A stretch of 23,341 bases of DNA, from the NCBI GenBank assembly GCA_963591145.1, contig CAVARE010000075.1:1-23341 (forward strand), read 5' to 3'. Every line of letters starts with the position of its first letter. Position 1 is the first letter of the stretch. Shown here in pieces: positions 1-6,901 of this stretch. The stretch is from RGIG5612 sp963591145. Its GTDB lineage: Bacteria > Bacillota > Clostridia > Lachnospirales > Lachnospiraceae. The translations under genes were made by a program, and so were the position numbers. The notes under the pieces were generated by a model. The model worked only from the letters and a program-made list of their open reading frames with translations, did no database searches and was not told the DNA's origin.

Positions 1-89
1 AGGAAATCGCAGCTGTCGCATCGGAAGCGAAAATCGAACCCGATTCGAACTCCCGGCAAAATCTCAAAACCGCAGCAGACTCACGCTGA
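1..89 (+). other. GC-rich left edge, possible 3' end of an ORF
   Basis: The first ~100 bases are clearly more GC-rich than the following 400. Reading from base 3, the plus strand is open to a TGA at 87-89 and would encode the tail EIAAVASEAKIEPDSNSR followed by ten more residues. The composition is protein-like, but the other plus-strand frames and one minus-strand frame are also open here, so this is only a candidate for the truncated end of a neighbouring gene. No family is recognisable. A convergent plus-strand gene meeting minus-strand serS would be unremarkable. Confidence 0.15.
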
Positions 90-525
90 CCTGTTTTCTT
101 AGGAGGCGCTTGTTATATCCATTTAACTAAGGGAACACATATATTGGAATCTGTTTACCGCATGCTATAATACAGAATCTGCCCATATTATGCAAGCAAA
201 TTCTGTTTTTCTTCATTGTTTCGCACACATAGCAGCTCTTTTTTAAGTATCGCTGCAGAATATTGTTACTGACAATTTTCTGTGAATCTGGGTGACACAA
301 ATCAAAGCTCTGCGGTGCTAAGAACTCATACAGAACGAAAATTACCCGCCGTTATATCAAAACCATACAGACACCGTCCAAAAATAATCATCCTAACCAT
401 CTTCGAGCAGTGTCTGTAACCAGGATTTTTTCACATAGAATCTGTCTCTTAGAATGTTTTCCACCAAATACAAAATTCTGTGGATTATTACTCACAATCA
501 GTCATGTCTATGTGCAAATTTATTT
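90..525. other. Intergenic region with hairpins and a repeated 7-mer, no gene seen
   Basis: No convincing ORF or known RNA gene is visible in this 436-bp stretch downstream of serS. It contains three inverted repeats: 172-182 with 196-206 (11 pairs, one mismatch, followed by five T on the plus strand), 256-282 (two 5-bp arms separated by a T-T mismatch, 5-nt loop) and 366-374 with 410-418 (9 bp, 35-nt loop). The 7-mer GAATCTG occurs four times in the same orientation at 147, 175, 284 and 438. A serS terminator is expected on the minus strand here, but none with a clean U-tract was found. Confidence 0.5.
144..171 (+). promoter_or_regulatory. Possible sigma-A promoter with extended -10
   Basis: TTGGAA at 144-149, a 16-bp spacer and TATAAT at 166-171 preceded by TGC make a good extended -10 promoter on the plus strand. 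No ORF follows before convergent serS. It would therefore drive either a short untranslated RNA or transcription antisense to serS. It could also be chance in AT-rich DNA. Confidence 0.3.
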
Positions 526-1803
526 TTATTTTGTAATTACATCCTTGCCCATGTATTTGCGGAGAACCTCTGGAACAACTATGCTTCCATCAGCCTGCTG
601 GTAATTCTCAAGAATTGCAGCTGTGGTTCTTCCGATTGCAACACCAGAGCCATTTAAAGTATGGATGTATTCTGCCTTAGATGTAGGATCATCCTTGTAC
701 TTGATATTAGCTCTTCTGGCCTGGAACGACTCGAAGTTAGAGCAGCTGCTGATTTCTACATATCTGCCGTAGCTCGGCATCCAAACCTCGATATCATACT
801 TCATTGCAGCTGTGAATCCCAGATCTCCGATGCAGATCTTAACAACTCTGTATGGAAGACCCAGTCTCTGAAGTACATCCTCAGCATCTCTTGTCAATTT
901 CTCGAGTTCATCATAAGAATCCTCTGGTTTTACGAACTTAACCAGCTCAACCTTATTGAACTGATGCTGTCTGATAAGGCCTCTTGTATCTCTTCCTGCT
1001 GATCCTGCCTCAGCCCTGAAGCATGCTGTATATGCACAATGCTTGATAGGAAGATCCTTACCATCCAGAATCATGTCTCTATACATATTAGTTACAGGAA
1101 CCTCAGCTGTAGGAACGAGGAAATATTCCTTACCATCACCATATACCTTATATGCATCTTCTTCGAATTTAGGAAGCTGACCTGTACCTGTCATGCTCTC
1201 ACGGCTTACCATAAATGGTGGAAATACCTCTGTATATCCGTGTTCTGCTGTATGTATATCCAGGAAGAAGTTTGTAATAGCCCTCTCAAGTCTGGCTCCA
1301 TCGCCTCTGTATACCGTGAATCGGCTTCCGCTGATCTTAGCTGCCGTCTCAGGATCTAATATACCCAGGTCAGCGCCCAGATCCCAGTGTGCCTTTGGCT
1401 CAAAATCGAACTTAGTAGGCTCAGAAAATCTTCTGATTTCCACATTGTCCTCATCGGTTTTGCCCAGAGGTACAGTCGGATTCGGAATATTAGGAATCGT
1501 AAGCATATAAGCATTAATTGCCTTATCTGCCTCTGCAACCTTAACATCCAGATCCTTGATCTTAGCTGCCAGCTCCTTCATCTCAGCCATTACAGCTGTG
1601 GTATCCTCGCCAGCCTTCTTCATCTGAGGAATCATCTTAGATACCTTATTCTGCTCTGCTTTAAGAGCCTCTACCTCACCCAGAAGATTTCTTCTGTTAT
1701 CATCCAGAGTTTTGAACAGGCTTAAGTCAAATTCTTCATTTCTGTTGGCCAATGCCTTCTCAACTTCTTCAAAATTGTTTCTTAAAAGCTTAATATCAAG
1801 CAT
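526..1803 (-). CDS. serS: Seryl-tRNA synthetase
   Basis: Charges tRNA-Ser with serine in the cytoplasm using ATP. The 425-residue product has the normal family length. Residues 1-100 form the helical antiparallel arm that grips the long variable arm of tRNA-Ser. The class II catalytic core follows, with TAEVP at 232-236, motif 2 around FRAEAG (262-267) and RDTRGLIRQHQF (271-282), and motif 3 at 385-402 with the conserved GR and ENYQ. The ATG is preceded by GAAGGTG at a suitable distance. serS follows parB by 206 bp on the same strand, a neighbourhood also seen in clostridia. No T-box leader is evident: the AGGGTGG-ACCGCG antiterminator signature is absent from 1804-2009. An 8-bp inverted repeat (1939-1946 with 1954-1961) lies in that leader. 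Confidence 0.98.
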   Translation of the reverse strand: MLDIKLLRNNFEEVEKALANRNEEFDLSLFKTLDDNRRNLLGEVEALKAEQNKVSKMIPQMKKAGEDTTAVMAEMKELAAKIKDLDVKVAEADKAINAYMLTIPNIPNPTVPLGKTDEDNVEIRRFSEPTKFDFEPKAHWDLGADLGILDPETAAKISGSRFTVYRGDGARLERAITNFFLDIHTAEHGYTEVFPPFMVSRESMTGTGQLPKFEEDAYKVYGDGKEYFLVPTAEVPVTNMYRDMILDGKDLPIKHCAYTACFRAEAGSAGRDTRGLIRQHQFNKVELVKFVKPEDSYDELEKLTRDAEDVLQRLGLPYRVVKICIGDLGFTAAMKYDIEVWMPSYGRYVEISSCSNFESFQARRANIKYKDDPTSKAEYIHTLNGSGVAIGRTTAAILENYQQADGSIVVPEVLRKYMGKDVITK

Positions 1804-2009
1804 TTATAACACCTTCATTCTTTATATTTTTCTTTCGGTTCCCTTGAAAGTTACCTATCTGTATACTCTTTTATGGTATCTGGCTGCAATCCTACTGAAA
1901 TCATATAATAAAGCAAGTAAAACATATAATTTCGCGTCTATTTAATGACTATTATTAAATAAATTCAATGTCAGCCAGACAATACTGCAAATATCTCGTC
2001 AATAATATA

Positions 2010-2879
2010 TCAATTTCTGTTATTTAATAAAGTATAAATTCTGTCTAACTCATCCTCAGAGAAATAGCTTATCTCTATCTTGCCTTTTCCCTGTTCCTTC
2101 TGCAGAATTTTTACCTTAGTTCCCAGGTTTTCTGTCATATTCTTCTCTAAATCCTTGTAGAATACGCTGTTTTTTATTTTTCTTGATGCTTTTTTCTCTT
2201 TTTCAGGCTCATTTAGCTTCTTAACCAGATCCTCTGTCTGTCTTACGCTCAATGCCTCATCAAGAATTATCCTGGCTACCGCCTTCTGCTGTTCCGGATC
2301 TTCTAATCCTAATAACGACCTTGCATGTCCTGCACTTAACTTGCCATCTGCCAGCAGCTTCTGCACGGAATCCTCAAGCTTTAACAGTCTCATCGTATTA
2401 GCTATCAGAGTTCTGCTCTTAGATATTCGCTGCGATAATTCTTCCTGGGTCAGATCATAATCTTCTATAAGCTTCTTATAAGCTACTGCTTCTTCTATCG
2501 GATTAAGATTTTCTCTCTGAATATTCTCTATCAGGGAAATTTCGGCAATTTCCTTGTCTGAATATTCCTTTATTACAACCGGAATTTCCTTCAAGCCCGC
2601 TATTTTAGCGGCTCTCCAGCGACGCTCGCCTGCGATTATCTCATAATAGTCATTTTTTTTGCAGACAACTATAGGCTGAATTATTCCATATTGCTTAATA
2701 GATCCTGCCAGATCTTCAAGAGCATCCTTGTCGAACTGTTTTCTCGGCTGATCTCTGTTAGGTTCAACCTGAGATATTTTCAGCATCTGCGGTTCTGTAT
2801 CTTCCTTTTCCTTATCTGTAGCTGTTGGAATCAGCAGATCCAGACCCTTTCCCAGACCAGTTTTTCCTTTTTTTACCAT
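2010..2879 (-). CDS. parB: Chromosome-partitioning protein ParB (Spo0J)
   Basis: CTP-dependent DNA clamp that loads at parS, spreads over flanking DNA and recruits SMC near the origin. At 289 residues it has normal length. The N-terminal tail GLGKGLDLLIP is the usual ParA-contact segment. The CTP-binding domain includes GERRWRA (84-90) and ENIQR (118-122), and a helix-turn-helix follows at about 145-165 (LTQEELSQRISKSRTLIANT). The C-terminal dimerisation region is lysine-rich. The ATG is preceded by AGGTGG at 6 nt. It lies 95 bp downstream of parA on the same strand with a hairpin between them. Two perfect parS sites lie about 1 and 2 kb upstream of its start. No Noc paralogue, which has a similar fold, is present in the window, and direct linkage to parA favours ParB over Noc. 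Confidence 0.96.
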   Translation of the reverse strand: MVKKGKTGLGKGLDLLIPTATDKEKEDTEPQMLKISQVEPNRDQPRKQFDKDALEDLAGSIKQYGIIQPIVVCKKNDYYEIIAGERRWRAAKIAGLKEIPVVIKEYSDKEIAEISLIENIQRENLNPIEEAVAYKKLIEDYDLTQEELSQRISKSRTLIANTMRLLKLEDSVQKLLADGKLSAGHARSLLGLEDPEQQKAVARIILDEALSVRQTEDLVKKLNEPEKEKKASRKIKNSVFYKDLEKNMTENLGTKVKILQKEQGKGKIEISYFSEDELDRIYTLLNNRN

Positions 2880-2944
2880 AAATTTCCACCTGTCAGCGTA
2901 TTTAAAGCTTCTTTTTCAACATTTTTGAGGCATCCTGTTTCTGA

Positions 2945-2972
2945 TTGTGATAATTTTTTCGTGTTATCACAA
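2945..2972 (-). promoter_or_regulatory. Hairpin between parA and parB
   Basis: TTGTGATAA at 2945-2953 and TTATCACAA at 2964-2972 form a perfect 9-bp stem with a 10-nt loop. On the coding strand it starts two bases after the parA stop codon. No U-tract follows, so it looks more like an intercistronic processing or stability element than a terminator. A protein-binding operator is also possible because it is an AT-rich palindrome. Confidence 0.45.
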
Positions 2973-2974
2973 AA

Positions 2975-3739
2975 TCACAGCTCATGAGCTACCATTTCAA
3001 GTGCAAGCTGTCTGTAGGCCTCCGCACCTGTAGAATCTGGTGCATATGAGGTTATCGGCATTCCATAGCTCGGAGCCTCTGCCAAACGTACATTTCTCGG
3101 AATAATCGTTTTATAGATATTCTCATCCAGGTTGTTCTGCACATTTTCAACGACTTCCTTCGACAGATTATTTCGGGAATCATACATTGTAAATACAACT
3201 CCCTCCAATTGAAGCTTCGGATTCAGCTTCTGCTGAATCAAATTTACCGAATGTATGAGCTGTGACAGCCCCTCCAGTGCATAATATTCACACTGAATCG
3301 GAACCAGCACCGTATCAGCCGCTGTCATTGCGTTAATTGTCAACATACTCAGCGATGGAGGACAGTCTATAAGAACAAAATCAAACCTGCCCTTTTGTTC
3401 ATCAAGAATCTTTTTTAATGTATACTCACGATTATCTATAGATACAAGCTCAATTTCCGCTCCGGAAAGCTCAATATTAGCCGGCAAAACATATAAACCT
3501 TCATATTCTGTCTCAACTACAGTCTCTTCGAATGAAGCATTTCCCAGCAAAAGGTCATATACCGTATGTTCTGCCTCGTTTTTATCCACACCAACACCGC
3601 TTGTTGCATTACCCTGTGGGTCAAAATCGACCAGCAGAACCTTACATTTTCCCTCTGCTAATGCTGCAGCCAGATTTATTGTAGTTGTAGTCTTGCCAAC
3701 ACCGCCTTTCTGGTTGGCAACAGCTATTGTTCTTCCCAT
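2975..3739 (-). CDS. parA: Chromosome-partitioning ATPase ParA (Soj)
   Basis: Walker-type ATPase that binds nucleoid DNA as an ATP dimer, works with ParB in origin segregation and, in Bacillus, modulates DnaA. The 254 residues match the short chromosomal Soj class, which lacks the N-terminal HTH of plasmid ParAs. The deviant Walker A is KGGVGKTT (11-18), with the signature lysine. Walker A' is LLVDFDPQGN (35-44). Walker B lies in FVLIDCPPSLS. The ATG has GGAGA 5 nt upstream. Upstream are a 10-bp inverted repeat and a perfect parS site, so ParB bound there could affect its transcription. It is the first gene of a parA-parB pair. Confidence 0.97.
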   Translation of the reverse strand: MGRTIAVANQKGGVGKTTTTINLAAALAEGKCKVLLVDFDPQGNATSGVGVDKNEAEHTVYDLLLGNASFEETVVETEYEGLYVLPANIELSGAEIELVSIDNREYTLKKILDEQKGRFDFVLIDCPPSLSMLTINAMTAADTVLVPIQCEYYALEGLSQLIHSVNLIQQKLNPKLQLEGVVFTMYDSRNNLSKEVVENVQNNLDENIYKTIIPRNVRLAEAPSYGMPITSYAPDSTGAEAYRQLALEMVAHEL

Positions 3740-3782
3740 TTTATCTCCATGCTATATCATAATGAATATAATTTTTCGCAAG

Positions 3783-3835
3783 GAAAATTCTAGCATACTA
3801 AGGCGTCAAATTCTACTTGTTTATATAGAATTTTC
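3783..3835. repeat. 10-bp inverted repeat upstream of parA
   Basis: GAAAATTCTA (3783-3792) and TAGAATTTTC (3826-3835) are perfect inverted copies separated by 33 bp. A third related AATTCTA lies between them. The repeat sits 44-96 bp upstream of the parA start and 31 bp from parS. It could be a two-site operator for autoregulation or a long-loop hairpin in the leader. Confidence 0.35.
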
Positions 3836-3866
3836 TCATTCTGGCTAATACTAATCTTGAGATAAA

Positions 3867-3882
3867 TGTTTCACGTGAAACA
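3867..3882. promoter_or_regulatory. parS: parS centromere site (perfect)
   Basis: TGTTTCACGTGAAACA, a perfect 16-bp palindrome identical to the consensus ParB/Spo0J site. It is 128 bp upstream of parA in non-coding DNA and about 8 kb from the origin. ParB should nucleate here and spread across parA and its promoter region. Confidence 0.97.
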
Positions 3883-4039
3883 TTTTATTTGGTCATATGC
3901 AAATTCTTATAAAATGATCAGCTGCACAAAATACAATGAACCTTATCTACGTGAATCAAATTCAGTTTAATTTTTTCATAGATGAATTTTGTTCACTTGA
4001 AGCAATCTTTTTTTTCAGCCATAAATTGCCATTTCTGAA

Positions 4040-4068
4040 TTGAACAATAACCCTTTTTATACTATACT
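4040..4068 (+). promoter_or_regulatory. Sigma-A-type promoter opposing rsmG
   Basis: TTGAAC (4040-4045), a 17-bp spacer and TATACT (4063-4068) on the plus strand, the strand opposite to all known genes in this arm. Start would be near 4075. No ORF with a ribosome site follows. The next plus-strand landmark is a terminator-like hairpin at 4194-4230. Confidence 0.45.
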
Positions 4069-4074
4069 GTGGTC

Positions 4075-4230
4075 AGTAAACGAGAGATTGATTTATATTA
4101 TTACTAGTTATTAATCCTCTACAAAGTCACTGATCATATATTAATGATTTGGGGTATTATTTATTTGTTATTGGTGATTTTGATGGTTTTCCCGGGCGAC
4201 GCGGATATTTTATCTGCGTCGCTTTTCCTT
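4075..4230 (+). ncRNA. Putative ~155-nt RNA convergent with rsmG
   Basis: Inferred transcript from the promoter at 4040-4068 to the hairpin at 4194-4230. Its last ~70 nt are antisense to the final codons of rsmG. The 5' part can fold: TCAGT (4073-4077) with ACTGA, enclosing a helix of about 10 bp in which AGAGATTGAT pairs with ATTAATCCTCT with one bulged C. No known RNA family is recognised. It could regulate or protect the rsmG 3' end, or the promoter may be fortuitous. Confidence 0.3.
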
Positions 4231-4918
4231 TATGTATAATAATAAGGCTTCTGCTTATATCAGAACCAGGCAGCTTGAATTCTCTGATTTCTTCTAATTC
4301 ACCACCCAGAACCTCCAACGCCGTTCTCGCGGCATCCAGTTCTTCCTGATATTCGCCAGACTTATACAATATCGCATATCCACCCACTTTAATAACAGGC
4401 AGACAATACTCCAGCAGCACCGACAGGTTAGCTACCGCCCTGGAAACGCAGAAATCAAATGTTTCTCTCATGCTGCTTTGTCCGATTTCCTCGGCCCGCC
4501 CCTGAATAGCGGTCACATTCTTAATATTTCCTTCATTTATAACTTCATTTAAGAAATTAATTCTTTTATTAAGGGCGTCTGCCAGTGTAAACTTTAGTTC
4601 AGGCAGCATTATAGCCAGTGGAAGTCCTGGGAATCCTGCCCCGGTACCCATATCTATAACACTTATCATGTCATTACTGCATTTTTCTGTTAATTTCTCA
4701 CAATATTTCAGAATTACAGGCGCAGCTTCCACCGAATCCACAAAATGTTTCACGTCGATTTCCTCTGGATCAGTAACAGCCGTAAGGTTCATCACCTTAT
4801 TGCGTTCAATAAGCAGCTCACAGAATTTATCGAACTGTTCAGCCTTTATTTCATCGTAATTCAGATTATTTTTCTTGCAGAATTCCCTTAGTTTATAAAA
4901 TTGTTTCACGTGAAACAT
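4157..4918 (-). CDS. rsmG: 16S rRNA (guanine-527-N7) methyltransferase RsmG
   Basis: Methylates G527 in the 530 loop of 16S rRNA using S-adenosylmethionine; loss in other bacteria gives low-level streptomycin resistance. The product is 253 residues by the ATG start, normal for the family. The SAM-binding loop GTGAGFPG is at 91-98 and the C-terminal KYPRRPGKP motif is present. The 9-bp gap from mnmG implies one operon. The start is unusual: the first codons ATG TTT CAC GTG AAA CAA (MFHVKQ) lie on a perfect parS palindrome. The Shine-Dalgarno AAGGAG is only 1 nt from the ATG, so GTG at codon 4 (10-nt spacing) may be the true start, giving 250 residues. The last codons form a strong GC hairpin discussed separately. 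Confidence 0.96.
   Translation of the reverse strand: MFHVKQFYKLREFCKKNNLNYDEIKAEQFDKFCELLIERNKVMNLTAVTDPEEIDVKHFVDSVEAAPVILKYCEKLTEKCSNDMISVIDMGTGAGFPGLPLAIMLPELKFTLADALNKRINFLNEVINEGNIKNVTAIQGRAEEIGQSSMRETFDFCVSRAVANLSVLLEYCLPVIKVGGYAILYKSGEYQEELDAARTALEVLGGELEEIREFKLPGSDISRSLIIIHKGKATQIKYPRRPGKPSKSPITNK
4194..4230 (+). terminator. Terminator-like hairpin on the antisense strand of rsmG
   Basis: GCGACGC (4196-4202) and GCGTCGC (4216-4222) with further inner pairs (G-U, then GATA with TATC) give a 12-bp stem and a tight loop. It is followed on the plus strand by TTTTCCTTT. On the minus strand the same hairpin has no U-tract, so as a terminator it points plus, against rsmG. It uses codons CCG, CGT and CGC in the conserved YPRR segment. 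Confidence 0.45.
4902..4917. promoter_or_regulatory. parS: parS centromere site (perfect) on the rsmG start codon
   Basis: A second perfect TGTTTCACGTGAAACA, 1035 bp from the first, covering the second base of the rsmG ATG through codon 6. It lies in the mnmG-rsmG junction, so ParB binding and rsmG translation initiation share the same bases. Placement of parS in rRNA/tRNA-modification genes near the origin is known in Firmicutes. Confidence 0.97.
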
Positions 4919-4927
4919 TCTCCTTAT

Positions 4928-6808
4928 TTATAACTTCTTTTGTGACAGGTAAATCAGCAGCACTGAGATATCAGCAGGTGTAACACCTGAGATTCTCGAA
5001 GCCTGTCCGATTGAATGAGGCTTGAATTTATTGAGCTTTTGCTGTGCTTCGAGTCTTAATCCCTGTATTGTTGAATAATCAACATCTTCAGGTAGCTTTC
5101 TTACTTCAACACGTTTAAAGTTCTCAACCTGTTTTTCCTGTCTCTTGATATATCCTTCATATTTAATTTCAATATTTATCTGATTTATAATATCTTCTGG
5201 CAGTTCTTTATACTCAGGATCCAGTTCTTTAACCTTTTCATAGTCCAGTTCAGGTCTTCTTATCAGCTCATCCAATGTAGCCGCGGTATTAAGTGGTGTA
5301 CTGCCGTATTTTTCCAGCACTGCCTGGGTAGCTTTTCCTGCGCCTATGCTGATCGTTTTAAGCCTTGCCACCTCTTCGTTGATAGTTTTTTGTTTATATA
5401 CCACATAATTATACCTGTCATCATCAATGAGGCCTATTTCATGTCCTATCGGGGTAAGTCGCAGGTCTGCATTGTCCTGACGCAGCAGGAGCCTGTATTC
5501 AGCACGGCTTGTCATCATTCTATACGGCTCAGTATTTTCCTTAGTTACAAGATCATCAATCAATACGCCTATATATGCCTGGCTTCGATCTAGGATAATC
5601 GGATCCAATCCCTGCACCTTTCTTGCCGCATTTACACCTGCCATAAATCCCTGTACAGCCGCCTCCTCATATCCTGAGCTGCCATTTAGCTGTCCGGCAC
5701 TAAATAATCCGGATATATTCTTAAATTCAAGGCTTGACTTGATATCATTTGCATTTATGCAGTCGTATTCTATTGCATAAGCATTTCTGACAATTCTAAC
5801 GTTTTCAAGTCCCGCCAATGTCTTATACATTTCAAATTGAACATCCTCTGGAAGAGAAGAGCTCATTCCGGACAGATACATTTCATTGGTATATAAGCCT
5901 TCTGGCTCAATAAATATCTGATGTCTGTCTTTATCTGGGAATTTTACGACCTTATCTTCTATCGAAGGGCAGTATCTAGGGCCTGTTCCCTCAATAGCAC
6001 CAGAAAATAGCGGCGAACGGTCAATATTATCACGTATTATCTTGTGAGTTTCTTCATTAGTATAGGTTAAATAGCAGGACACCTGTTCCTTTTGAATCGA
6101 AGCCGGATCTGTTGAAAAAGAGAAGGGTACTATCTTCTCGTCGCCCTTCTGTTCCTGCATTTTTGAAAAATCAAGACTTCTTCTGTCTACGCGGGCAGGA
6201 GTTCCTGTTTTAAACCTTCTTAATGGTATACCATTTGCCACAAGAGATGCGCTCAGATGATTTGCCGCCTGAAGACCATTCGGTCCAGTATAATTAACAA
6301 CATCTCCATAGATACATCTGGCTTTCAGATATGTTCCTGTTGCCAGAACTACAGCCTTTGCATGATATGTCGCGCCCGAATACGTCTTTACCCCATTAAT
6401 GACACCATTTTCTATGATAAGATCAGCTACTTCTGCCTGTCTGATGGTAAGATTATCAGTATTTTCCATGGTTTTGCGCATTTCGCGACTATAGTCCTGC
6501 TTATCTGCCTGGGCTCTTAATGAATGAACCGCCGGACCCTTGGATGTATTAAGCATTCTGGACTGAATAAAGGTTTTATCGATATTTTTGCCCATCTCGC
6601 CGCCCAATGCATCCAGCTCGCGCACCAAATGTCCCTTGCTGCTTCCACCTATATTAGGATTGCAAGGCATCATCGCTATGCTATCGACGCTTACTGTAAA
6701 AACTATCGTCTTAAGTCCCAGTCTTGCCGACGCGAGAGCTGCCTCGCAGCCCGCATGACCCGCACCAACAACTACAATATCATAATATTCTTCTACACAC
6801 TTATTCAT
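4928..6808 (-). CDS. mnmG: tRNA uridine-34 5-carboxymethylaminomethyl modification enzyme MnmG (GidA)
   Basis: FAD-dependent partner of MnmE. The heterocomplex installs the carboxymethylaminomethyl group on the wobble uridine of several tRNAs. At 626 residues it is full length. The Rossmann FAD site VVVGAGHAGCEAA starts at about residue 13. The conserved SAGQLNGSSGYEEAAVQG segment contributes to FAD binding, and EYRLLLRQDNADLRL is a family hallmark. The C-terminal helical domain contacts MnmE and ends at SQKKL. It lies 93 bp downstream of mnmE and 9 bp upstream of rsmG, the standard Firmicute order. The start ATG has only a weak ribosome site (GTGGTAAG). Confidence 0.98.
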   Translation of the reverse strand: MNKCVEEYYDIVVVGAGHAGCEAALASARLGLKTIVFTVSVDSIAMMPCNPNIGGSSKGHLVRELDALGGEMGKNIDKTFIQSRMLNTSKGPAVHSLRAQADKQDYSREMRKTMENTDNLTIRQAEVADLIIENGVINGVKTYSGATYHAKAVVLATGTYLKARCIYGDVVNYTGPNGLQAANHLSASLVANGIPLRRFKTGTPARVDRRSLDFSKMQEQKGDEKIVPFSFSTDPASIQKEQVSCYLTYTNEETHKIIRDNIDRSPLFSGAIEGTGPRYCPSIEDKVVKFPDKDRHQIFIEPEGLYTNEMYLSGMSSSLPEDVQFEMYKTLAGLENVRIVRNAYAIEYDCINANDIKSSLEFKNISGLFSAGQLNGSSGYEEAAVQGFMAGVNAARKVQGLDPIILDRSQAYIGVLIDDLVTKENTEPYRMMTSRAEYRLLLRQDNADLRLTPIGHEIGLIDDDRYNYVVYKQKTINEEVARLKTISIGAGKATQAVLEKYGSTPLNTAATLDELIRRPELDYEKVKELDPEYKELPEDIINQINIEIKYEGYIKRQEKQVENFKRVEVRKLPEDVDYSTIQGLRLEAQQKLNKFKPHSIGQASRISGVTPADISVLLIYLSQKKL

Positions 6809-6901
6809 ATTCTTACCACATTATTTTGATCAATAATTAACTTTTCAATTCTCAGATTTGCTGTGTTTAGGGAATTTAATTATATTTCACGCCTTAGCAT
6901 A

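Noticed and set aside
32..60. tRNA T-arm-like sequence (GGGAGTTCGAATCGGGT on the minus strand)
   Set aside because: The flanking bases do not form a T-stem, and no acceptor, D or anticodon arms or CCA end are present.
4746..4755. A third parS-like sequence, TGTTTCACGT, within rsmG
   Set aside because: Only the left ten bases match; the right half CGATTT does not, and it encodes a conserved stretch (VKHF).
6820..6848. Promoter-like TTGAAA-17-AATAAT upstream of mnmG
   Set aside because: The predicted start would leave about 5 nt before the ATG and cut off the ribosome site; mnmG is more likely read from mnmE.
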